From NCBI GenBank assembly GCA_021405325.1, contig QWII01000034.1, positions 1 through 64,000 of the forward strand: a DNA stretch of 64,000 nt. Direction: 5' to 3'. Within the stretch, counting starts at the first letter, position 1. Every line of letters starts with the position of its first letter. The notes under the pieces are model-generated. The model had not been told where the DNA came from. It saw only the letters and a program-made list of their open reading frames with translations, and did not search any database. Made by a program: the position numbers and the translations under genes. This document shows, one piece after another, positions 53,201-61,900 of the stretch. Source of the DNA: Caldilinea sp. CFX5 (GTDB lineage Bacteria; Chloroflexota; Anaerolineae; Caldilineales; Caldilineaceae).

Positions 53201-55219
53201 ACCATGAATCCTGATCCAGTCGGCCTTAACCAGAGCGGTATAATGACGATCGATTTTAGCCGACCCATGCTCACAGAGACAATGCCGCTGGTGAGCTTTC
53301 ATGACGCCCGTCGTGGAACGCAAGAGGTAATGGGCGCCGTAGCCAATGTCATGGCTAAAGATGCGGTTGGCCGTATGTGGTTTGGTGGCGGGAAGGGCGC
53401 GCTGATGTTTGATGGGCGCAAGTGGTATACCTACACGATGAGCAATTCCGGCATTGCCTCAAATCAGATTGATACGATTTACGGCGCCGCGAATGGTGAT
53501 GTTTGGTTTGCCAATGTGTTTCCTTCTGTTCCGCACCACCTGGCGCCGCTCAGTCGTTTGCGTGGTCCTACGTGGCTTACCTATACCAATTTTGGGGAAA
53601 TTTCATTGGGCAGTATTCGTGTTATCGGCGAAGATGGGCTGGCTGGGCTATGGCTTGCTGACGGCCAACCAGGGGTTGTTCACTTTGACGGGGGAAACGG
53701 GCGCCGCTATACAACGGCTGATGGCTTGGGCTATAACAGGGTTACTGCAATCACCAACGACAAAAATGGCAATTCATGGTTTATTGTCGATGATAATGGC
53801 TCGGCAGAACGCAGCGGTATCACGCGGTTTGACGGTACAACTTGGCAGACCTATCGCACAGGAACGGATCTACCAAGTCCCGCCAATTTAGGCCCGATCT
53901 TTGCTGATAGTCAAGGTCGGGTCTGGGTAAGCGTCCAGGATGCGATGGCTGCGACGCAAGGTGGCAAGCCTGTTGGCATGTTTAGCAATAACGCCTGGAC
54001 CTTCTTTGGGAGCGCCGAAACCAGCGGCTTGGTGGGGTGTGGAGCTTACGCCTTTACGGAAACCCCTGCTGGGGACATTCAAATAGCGCTCTGTGATCGC
54101 GTTGTCACCTTCAAGGAGGGTGTTTGGGCAACTACCAATCGTTCATCTACCGTTGGCTCAGCAGTCTTGTTCGATGCCTATAATCATCTATGGAGCAGTA
54201 GTAACGGCTTGCGCATTCTCTGGCATGGCTTGGATTATCCTTTTGATGCCGGTCAATGGCTATCACCCACACGCTACCAAAGCAGCTATAACTTCACTGC
54301 CCTTATACCGCAAGGCATTTATGCGGTGTCTGTTAGTGGCGCCATCGGAACGGACGGTATGGAAGCCGTTCCCGACGCGGCTGACACCTTCCGCGTTGAC
54401 TTTGGCATTGCCGCCAACCCCGTTCCACCCTTTGCGCCAGCCATTACAGCCGAAAACAACGGTACGCTGACGACGATCACCGCCCATTGGCGCACCGACA
54501 GTCCAGATGTTGATCACTATCGTTATGCCATCGGTACGACGCCGGGCGCACGCAATGTCGTCGGCTGGACCTATCTGACAACCAATCGCATGATGCGTAC
54601 TGATTTGGCGCTGATTCAGGGACAGCCCTATTACGTGAGCGTACAGGCGCGCAACAAGTTTGGCCTTTGGAGTGCGTCTGGGGTGAGCAACCAGGTTATC
54701 GGTGGTGTGGTTACGACCTTGCCAACCCCCACTACACCACCGCCGGGCGGGCCAACAGCAACCCCGGCCGGTGAGACCCCAACGCCGACACCGACACCTT
54801 TGGGCGGAACACCAGTGTTAACGCCAACCATGACCATGACCCCAATACCATCGCAAAGCTTGAATGCCATCGGTGAAACCAGCGGGGCGCCGGGGAGTCG
54901 GTTTATCTTTACCGGCAGTGGTTTTTCCCCCAACACAGAACTGCCCGTTGTCGTGACGCCCCAGGATGCCGCGGTGGCTGCCGGCCCCCTGGTCATGGTG
55001 GGGGTTGTGACCACCGATGCCAATGGCAACTTCACGCTCACCCTGCAGACCGACGCTACGCTGCCCGCGGGCCGCTACCAGTTGACCGTTGGCGCCACCC
55101 AGCAAGCGATCAGTGCGTTTGAAATAAACCCGACCGCGCCGCTGCGGCAACCGACCGTCATCGGCGTTTTCATCACCACGGCCAAGCAGCTTTATTTGCC
55201 TCTGGTCAGCAGGCAGTAA
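50297..55219 (+). CDS. Subtilase with beta-helix and propeller domains
   Basis: About 1640 residues: signal peptide, inhibitor-like pro-region (VVIVKVKPGVRLATKPG), S8 subtilisin domain with Asp200 (LIDSGIDPAHPDL), His254 (NGHGTQVAG) and Ser405 (GTSVATPLVAG). Then a fibronectin-like part, a right-handed beta-helix (~650-930), a propeller of two-component-regulator type (MWFGGGKGALMFDG), a fibronectin-like domain, a Pro/Thr linker and a final Ig-like domain ending LYLPLVSRQ. Probably an exported protease that cleaves or processes surface partners. ATG at 50297 has AAGGAG. The beta-helix part (52180-53050) is AT-richer than its flanks. Confidence 0.88.
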   Translation: MVSYRRTGQRTFWLALFLLLVISLFWVWTQASAAQTTPTASLGAMPAAIDPPLAYAPGVVIVKVKPGVRLATKPGIVTGNALVSANNSDLAPVLQASGVRGAESLFTAGGAETARVAGVDNPLARIYRLHLAADANVSTAVELLRTSAAVEYAEPDYLAQAALIPNDPMWGNQWALSKINAPAAWDVTQGAATTIIALIDSGIDPAHPDLVGKLWQNDDIAGNGIDDDQNGKIDDSNGWNFVTEANNVADLNGHGTQVAGVAGASTNNGLGVAGLCWHCPLMPVVAMQANGVANYSTIANAVVYAAANGASVINLSLGGYADSSLLREAIREAATTAVIVAAAGNDDSVTPFYPAAYPEVIAVAATGATDQKAIFSNYGPWVDLAAPGELIQTTTISDYTASSGTSVATPLVAGVAGLLKSHHPDWSPALITWQLLNTGAPVDGMNPTYAGQLGHGRLDAGAALTQPPQARVQVTGYTVDGQSNGRPTPGQSFPLALTLRNIWMPAQSLVGSVTTTDPYVTIGDPQGVFGDIGPGATGQNNSDPFVVTLQPNTPYNRVLPLTLTLTGANGYTTTAPFTLQVRTAVETLGNTQYTQNTTWTSDKTYVLNGAVIVGQGITLTIQPGAVIKANSGKFIRVDGTLIARGTQQNPIVFTTNATNYDSWNGLSFTDTAISASFDTNNNYVGGSILQHVEISYANLGVSLSTRTPYIADSLFHKNGNGIRKNDGDSAFFKIEHNTFSENTIAVSMSGGHPFIAHNTFTRNTNFVTASGIAGSGSPQIVDNIFIDERGAAVINLEGTPTVRRNRIIDSSGGVTLRNLQAVDVENNVIVNNRPYCLASPCSTTGWPVLWIDVQGSAGPGVQNNTIINNRTYGLQLSGPGASSVQVAYNNLFNNQTYDLYLDRSLPNVMVNATNNFWHVDASAIAGRIHDCTFDENGCGSPSSTLGKAQYDPPLTEPSQNAPAFVRRTTMNPDPVGLNQSGIMTIDFSRPMLTETMPLVSFHDARRGTQEVMGAVANVMAKDAVGRMWFGGGKGALMFDGRKWYTYTMSNSGIASNQIDTIYGAANGDVWFANVFPSVPHHLAPLSRLRGPTWLTYTNFGEISLGSIRVIGEDGLAGLWLADGQPGVVHFDGGNGRRYTTADGLGYNRVTAITNDKNGNSWFIVDDNGSAERSGITRFDGTTWQTYRTGTDLPSPANLGPIFADSQGRVWVSVQDAMAATQGGKPVGMFSNNAWTFFGSAETSGLVGCGAYAFTETPAGDIQIALCDRVVTFKEGVWATTNRSSTVGSAVLFDAYNHLWSSSNGLRILWHGLDYPFDAGQWLSPTRYQSSYNFTALIPQGIYAVSVSGAIGTDGMEAVPDAADTFRVDFGIAANPVPPFAPAITAENNGTLTTITAHWRTDSPDVDHYRYAIGTTPGARNVVGWTYLTTNRMMRTDLALIQGQPYYVSVQARNKFGLWSASGVSNQVIGGVVTTLPTPTTPPPGGPTATPAGETPTPTPTPLGGTPVLTPTMTMTPIPSQSLNAIGETSGAPGSRFIFTGSGFSPNTELPVVVTPQDAAVAAGPLVMVGVVTTDANGNFTLTLQTDATLPAGRYQLTVGATQQAISAFEINPTAPLRQPTVIGVFITTAKQLYLPLVSRQ

Positions 55220-55223
55220 CAAC

Positions 55224-55279
55224 GTTGCCGTCTTTGGGGTGACAAGTGTTGTCACCCCAAAGATGGTAACGCGGTTTTT
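55224..55279 (+). terminator. Intrinsic terminator after the subtilase gene
   Basis: A 22-bp stem (55224-55245 and 55249-55270; two mismatches, G.U-compatible) with a 3-base loop, followed by GCGG and five T. It directly follows the subtilase stop. Confidence 0.8.
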
Positions 55280-55324
55280 ATAAATGAACTTTCTTTAACT
55301 GCATAGTTAGTTAGGAAACAACAG

Positions 55325-58300
55325 ATGACCATACGAAATTTGTTCTTGGCAACACGCTTGTTTCTCGGCCTCTTCCTCTGTAGCTTTGCTTGTCTGTTCT
55401 GGCAACCAGTTCAGGCGCAGCAGGCGCCTAATAGTACGGCTGCTGACAACCCAAGCGCCATTTTGCCTGACGCCGCAGCGCATGTTCCACGCTCACCCGC
55501 GGCATTGGGCGCGCCTGGTCTGAATTTTCACTATGTGCAACAGTTTGGTAAGACAGCCACCGGCTACATCGAGGATACAAATCATTTCTATGAAGTATGG
55601 GGCATTGCCAGTGATGGCGCCAATCTTTGGATTGCCGATGCTTGGGGGAACCGGGCGCTCAAATTTGATAGCAATGGAGGCTTCCTCCAACAGATCGGCA
55701 AAGCCAGTTTTCGTGAGGCAGTGGGGACATCGCTTGACTATCTCAGTGATATTGGGGTGGATCGCAATGGGAATATTTGGATCGTGGATGGGAGCGCGAC
55801 CCATGTGGTCAAATTCAATGCCAACGGCGAAAAGATCGGCGAATTGGGCAAAGCTTGGGAGAGTGGCGCCGACAATGCTCACTTTTACAGCCCAATTGGC
55901 ATCGCCTTTGATCAGGCTGGGAATATTTACATCAGTGATTCTGGGTTATGGGGCGAGTACGGCAATCATCGCATCCAGATTTTCGACAGCACGGGCGCTT
56001 ATCTCGCCACCATTGGCGAGACGGGCGTTGCAGGTTCAGATAACAATCATCTACGCAGCCCGCGCCGGATCGCAATTGCAGGCAGTCATCTCTACATTGC
56101 GGATTCAGGCAACCATCGCGTGCAGATTTTTGACATCACTACCCCAACTGCTACCACCTATGTGGCGACATTGGGCGTGACAGGCGAACCGGCAGATAAC
56201 AACACCCACTTCAATTCGCCGGAAGGCGTAGGGGTGGATGCCAACTTTATTTATGTTGCTGACAGCCAGAATCATAGAGTGCAGATCTTTCAGCGCACCA
56301 CACGCAGCTATGTTGGCACGTTCGGCACCAGGGGAACTGGGACCAATCAGTTTGACTATCCCACGGATGTCGCGATCGATTCCGCCGGACGCATCTACGT
56401 CGCCGACGCCTGGAACAGACGGGTTCAGCAATTTAGCAACGGCCATTACCTGCGCACCTACGGCACAACGGATGTCCCTTACCTGACTGACGGCAATCAC
56501 TACAACGCCCCAACAGGGGTAGCGCTTGCCCGTGATGGAAGCATGTACATTGTCGAGGATCGCGGTTCGCGTTTGGTTAAGTTGAATGCAAATGGCCATC
56601 TACAATGGAGTGTTGGCACCCCCGGTGAATCGGGTGACGACAACCAACATTTTAACGGCCCCTACGATGTGGCGGTGGATAATGATGACCGCGTCTATGT
56701 GGTGGACACTTGGAACCATCGCGTGCAAATCTTTGCCGATAATGGCAGCTATGTGGCCACACTGGGCAACGGGCAAGGCAGCGGCAACGCGCAATTGAGC
56801 GCCCCGCGTGGCCTGGCGATCGGTAAAGACGGAACCATCTTCGTGGCGGACACTGAGAATGATCGTGTGCAGATCTACAACGCCAACCGGAGCTACCTTC
56901 GCACCCTCGGCCAAACCGGTGTATCGGGCAGCGATAACAATCATTTTAATTATCCAGAGGATGTGGCTGTAGATGCCAGTGGCAATATTTATGTGGCCGA
57001 TCACTACAATCATCGTATCCAGGTCTTTGCCAGCAGCGGCGCCTATCTGCGCACAATCGGGGTCAGTGGCGAATGTGGGCGGGACTTCGAGCATCTTTGT
57101 GATCCAATTGGCGTTGCCGTTGATTCCGAAGGGCGCACGTATGTGGCGGACGGCTGGGGATGGCGCGTACAAGTCTTCGACAAAAACGGCGCTTATCTCA
57201 CCACGATTTCCCAGCGCGATAGCAATCATCCCCAAATGGATGGCCTTACGCTGGACAGTGACGGAGACCTTTACCTGGTTGAATACTTGAATCATCGCAT
57301 TCTTCAATATGCCTTGGGCAGCCCTGCCGGCTGGACGCAAACCAACCTCAACGGTTTTGGTCATCCTCAAACCCGCGGCATCATGTCCTTGACTACGGCT
57401 CGCGGCATGCTCTATGCCAGTACTTCCGGTTGGGATGGCACGGGCGCACGACGACTTATGCGCTCTAACGATGGCCGCAACTGGAGCGAGGCGATCGGCC
57501 GCAGCGCCGGCTCAGTTTATAACTACGAGTTCACCAAATTGGCTGAGTTCAAAGGAAACTTATATGTGGGTACATCCCACTTTAACTGGGACAAACAGCA
57601 GACTGAAGGGGGTGAACTCTGGCGCAGCGCTGATGGTCTTAGTTGGACAGCCGTCGTAACTGGTGGCTTTGGCATCGCTGACAATGGGATTGTCGACAGC
57701 TTGCTTGTCTTTAATGACCACCTCTATGCCGCAACCTACCCCCTCTCCAATACACGTGGCTTTGACCTGTGGCGCAGCAGCACTGGCGATCTGCTCGACT
57801 GGACCCGAGTGATCACCAATGGCTTTGGCGATCCTAAAAATTGGACGTTGACTACGCTGGAAGTCTTTAGCAATACGCTCTATGCCGGCAGCGCAAACGA
57901 GACTACTGGTGGTGAGTTGTGGCGCAGTCAGGATGGAAACGCATGGACACAGATTTATCTTGACGGTTTTGGTACAGCACAAAATGATATTGTTGGTTCT
58001 TTGGAAGTGTTCCGCGGCCAACTCTATGCCGGGTTGCGTAATCGAACGGCGGGCGGCGAAATTTGGCGTTCCGCCGACGGCAGCCAGTGGACCCGGGTGG
58101 TCAGCGGCGGGCTGGGCAATGTGAAGAATGGCCGTCCATACAACCTGACCAGTTACGCCGGTCATCTCTATGTGACCTTTGGCAACGAAGAGGAAGGGCT
58201 GGGCGTGTGGCGTTCTGCCGATGGCGTCAACTGGCAACTGATCAGCGCCGGCGGCTGGGGCGACAGCAACAATACCTTCCCCGCCCCTGACCGAGCCGCG

Positions 58301-58846
58301 ACGGTCTTTGGCGGTCAGCTTTATGTAGGGACGTGGAATGAAGCCAATGGCGGGGAACTGTGGCGTTACACCGCCGACAGCGTAACGCTCACCATTGCCA
58401 ACTCAGCCCTGGCCCACACCCTGGTTTATACCGATGCTCAGGGCGATTTGACGCAAATCAACCTGCCGGCCGGCGCGGTTACCGGAACCATTGAGTTGCT
58501 TTACACGCCGATAGTTCCGGCTGCACCGCCCAGCGGCTTTGCTTTTGGCAACAGCGCCTTTTCGCTCACCGCCTACCGTGACAATCTACTGCAAAGCGGT
58601 TTCACCTTTTTGCAACCGGTACTCGTCACGATTGCGTATCGTGATGCCGATGTGGCTGGAATGGCCGAAGATGAACTGCGCCTGCTGTGGTATAACCCGC
58701 AAACCCAAAGCTGGGAAGAGGCCGCGTGCGGCACCTATGATCACCAACCCGCACAAAACCGCCTCACCGTGCCAATTTGTCACTTGAGTCAATTTGGGTT
58801 GTTTGGCGAGCGGCAAGCGCTCTATTTGCCGGTGGTAAGGCGGTGA
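55325..58846 (+). CDS. Giant secreted NHL-repeat protein
   Basis: A 1173-residue protein with a signal peptide (FLCSFACLFWQPVQAQ). Residues ~60-660 form NHL beta-propeller repeats (YVADSQNHRVQIF, YVVDTWNHRVQIF, VADHYNHRIQVF), about 11 in number, i.e. probably two propellers. Residues ~670-1020 are another repeat family (LYVGT...GGELWRSADG). The end is a beta-sandwich finishing LYLPVVRR. NHL propellers bind proteins or carbohydrate; no catalytic motif was seen. Confidence 0.88.
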   Translation: MTIRNLFLATRLFLGLFLCSFACLFWQPVQAQQAPNSTAADNPSAILPDAAAHVPRSPAALGAPGLNFHYVQQFGKTATGYIEDTNHFYEVWGIASDGANLWIADAWGNRALKFDSNGGFLQQIGKASFREAVGTSLDYLSDIGVDRNGNIWIVDGSATHVVKFNANGEKIGELGKAWESGADNAHFYSPIGIAFDQAGNIYISDSGLWGEYGNHRIQIFDSTGAYLATIGETGVAGSDNNHLRSPRRIAIAGSHLYIADSGNHRVQIFDITTPTATTYVATLGVTGEPADNNTHFNSPEGVGVDANFIYVADSQNHRVQIFQRTTRSYVGTFGTRGTGTNQFDYPTDVAIDSAGRIYVADAWNRRVQQFSNGHYLRTYGTTDVPYLTDGNHYNAPTGVALARDGSMYIVEDRGSRLVKLNANGHLQWSVGTPGESGDDNQHFNGPYDVAVDNDDRVYVVDTWNHRVQIFADNGSYVATLGNGQGSGNAQLSAPRGLAIGKDGTIFVADTENDRVQIYNANRSYLRTLGQTGVSGSDNNHFNYPEDVAVDASGNIYVADHYNHRIQVFASSGAYLRTIGVSGECGRDFEHLCDPIGVAVDSEGRTYVADGWGWRVQVFDKNGAYLTTISQRDSNHPQMDGLTLDSDGDLYLVEYLNHRILQYALGSPAGWTQTNLNGFGHPQTRGIMSLTTARGMLYASTSGWDGTGARRLMRSNDGRNWSEAIGRSAGSVYNYEFTKLAEFKGNLYVGTSHFNWDKQQTEGGELWRSADGLSWTAVVTGGFGIADNGIVDSLLVFNDHLYAATYPLSNTRGFDLWRSSTGDLLDWTRVITNGFGDPKNWTLTTLEVFSNTLYAGSANETTGGELWRSQDGNAWTQIYLDGFGTAQNDIVGSLEVFRGQLYAGLRNRTAGGEIWRSADGSQWTRVVSGGLGNVKNGRPYNLTSYAGHLYVTFGNEEEGLGVWRSADGVNWQLISAGGWGDSNNTFPAPDRAATVFGGQLYVGTWNEANGGELWRYTADSVTLTIANSALAHTLVYTDAQGDLTQINLPAGAVTGTIELLYTPIVPAAPPSGFAFGNSAFSLTAYRDNLLQSGFTFLQPVLVTIAYRDADVAGMAEDELRLLWYNPQTQSWEEAACGTYDHQPAQNRLTVPICHLSQFGLFGERQALYLPVVRR

Positions 58847-58883
58847 TAGTAACCCAGGTATTGCTTGTTAATAAATGAAAAAG

Positions 58884-58914
58884 GGATGCAGTTTTTGCTC
58901 TTAAAACTGCATCC
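58884..58914. repeat. Hairpin GGATGCAGTTTT/AAAACTGCATCC
   Basis: 12-bp arms (58884-58895 and 58903-58914), placed after the NHL gene stop. No T-run after the right arm, so it is at best a weak terminator. Confidence 0.65.
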
Positions 58915-58944
58915 TAACGATTGCACATCCTATGGGGGTTACAA

Positions 58945-61900
58945 ATGACACTTAGTCGTAACTTTATGAGAGTTCTGTTAATTTGCCTTATTTCATTAGT
59001 GCTGTTTGAAATTTCATATGCAGCGCGCAAAGATAATCATTCTAGCCACAACTTCCATGACATTAATCTCTTAGAAAACATTGGTATGCCAAATGATGAA
59101 TCTGAATGGTTAAGTTTCGCCGATCAAAAACTCCAGATTACATTTCAATACCCTGCCGATTGGTATCTGTTCGAGGACTCGACCTTTCGCTCTCCACAGC
59201 CAGTGTCAGGTGCAGCAGAACGCCGAGCAATCGTAACAAATTTCAAAGACCCTCTTTCGATTGACATAGTTCCCGAATCAGCTTGTTGGTTAGAGGTTTT
59301 TGTTAATGATGCACCTATTGGACAAAATTATTCGCTTGCAAGTGCGATTGGCAAAAGACCCGATCAAAGCGAAACAGCTACTCTTAGGAATGGCTTAGTT
59401 GGTTATCGATTGCGATATGGCTCACTTGATATAGATCAACATAACTATACTGAGTTATTCCTACCCTATGATCAAGGAACGCTGATTTTTGTATATTGGT
59501 CGAAATCTTCAACCAATGTACAAACTTGTGAAATAGTCTTTGCTAGTATTCTTGATTCTTTGGAGGTTCTACAGATCAATAATGTCTTCTCTGCGGATAT
59601 CCTTTCTACCAATACTGATTCTATCGAAATTCCAAGTTTTATACCTAAGACGCTGGAACTCCCTCTAGCCGGACCACATTTAGTGCAACAAGGTTGGCAC
59701 TATGATTTCACAACCGCGCCTCATAAAGGAATTGACTATCGAGGAGAAACCTGGCAATCCTTTGATGTATTGGCTGCAGCAGCAGGAGATGCAAAATATA
59801 TCCATAGCGACTCCTGGGGACATACGGTTATTATAAAACACACCGTTAGTTTTGAAAGCAGCAACCGTATTTACTATACACTGTACGCCCATTTGGATAC
59901 ATGGAATGTACCTAGCAACGGTCAATGGCAGCGTGTCTATGCCTCAGAAAAAATTGGCACGTCTGGAATATCGGGTAAAGCCAATGGATATAATCATTTG
60001 CACTTTGAGGTTTCTTTTGATAGCTATGGTTCAAATCGTTTTGATCCTTATGCATTGTGGAATGTTGCTAAATATTACCCAAGTGGAGGTGCGTTCACCG
60101 GGTATGGTCCAAATCATATTTGGCTTTATGAAGATGCTGCATCCAATGTAGGGGTTACACTCTTTGAAGAACCTAACTTTAAAGGGCATAGTCTTACTTT
60201 GACCACACATGACCTCGATCTATGTGATAACCCGCTAGGTCACAATCAACCGGCAGTGGTTCCTTGTTTTACTGCGCCCAGTTGGACTGACAATGCTTCA
60301 TCAATCAAAGTTGCTCCTGGTTGGAATGCACGTTTACACAAACACAATGAAGCAGACGCAGTAAAGTGGGGGGATGATGCAACAAAGGGTTTATCGTGTA
60401 ACTCTGACATTTCAGATTTTAGGACAGTTACCTTTCCTGACGGAACACCGCTTGATCAAAACGTATCCCGAATTTATGTTTGGCGATGTGGTGGATTAAA
60501 TTCTTTGGTTCAACCTGCAAGTTATTATACGGACCAAGATCCATGCAAGCCTGATACATCGACTTATCCTACTGCTGACAAAGCTCAATTCAATAACAAA
60601 GAATTTCCCGCTGATACCTACATCGCCACCCCCAATCAATCCCTCAATAAAATGTGGGAACTTCGCAACACGGGATCGACGACTTGGGGCAGCGGCTACC
60701 AACTTGTCTTCTTGGGCGGGGACCAAATGGGCGCGCCGAAGAGTGTCAATGTGCCGACAACAGCGCCCAATAGTACAGTCCAGCTAACTGTACCCATTGT
60801 TGCTCCAGCACAGCCGGGGACTTATCGTGGCAACTGGCAACTGCGCAACCCGCAAGGCACCTATTTTGGTGAAAAGATCTGGGTGCAGTTGACGATTGCT
60901 GACCCCAATAGCAATACCGTCGAGCCGTCAGGTAATCTACCCTCGCTTGAGCTTACTTGTCTTGAATGCCCGACAACCTTGGGGACAGGCGAGTTATTCC
61001 GCCCGAAAATTCGTGTCAAGGTCAATAGTGGCGATCTGCTGGCCTCGCGTGGCGATATGTTGCGCAACACGGATAACAACCTGTTTGGCGCCTTTCCCCA
61101 TGTGGCGGTCGAAGGCAGTATTAGAGAGGGACAAAGCTATGATTTTGTCTTTTATGCTGATCATCCATTCGTTGCACCAACAACGCCCGCTATCTATACA
61201 AGCAAATGGCGCATCTGGCGCGATGGTGGCTATGTTGGGCCGGAGGTAACGATCCGTTTTGAGGCCAAGCCAGCGGCGCCCCCCAACCTTCAGCCCAATC
61301 CTCCCCGCCTTACTGGTCCTGGCGATTGGGCCGTCTACCAAGGGAATAGCGGTATTCAGCTTGCTGTTCAAAACGCCGGCGATCCCGATGGTGATGCCAT
61401 TACGAGTTACTATTTTGAAATCTTTGAGAGTGCGCAAAATGCCAATAGCGGTTGGATTAACGCGAATAGTTGGACACCCCCTGCTACGTTGGGCTTTAAC
61501 AACTATCAATGGCGCGCCAAAGTACGTGATGGCCGCGGGGGCGAGAGCGCCTGGAGCAACCAGGTTTGGCACTTTACGATTCTCAATTCCGCCCTGCAGA
61601 TTAGTGACTTCCATGCGGAAACTTGTCGAATCCCTTGGGGCGGCGCTGAAAAAATTTGTTTTTGCGCCACCACGAATGCCGGCACGTTGAAATTGCAAAT
61701 TAATACAGCCAATGATGGTTCGGCCAGTGGGGATTGGCATACAATTAACGAATTAGGTACGCCTAATTACAACTGTGCAAGCGATAATGATCGACCACCG
61801 AATCTTGATCCCTTTGGTTATCTTTCCGGCAGTCACAAGGTGCGTCTATATGCCCGTGGCGCCGGTGGCTGGGAGAACGCTGCTTACCGCGACATTACTA

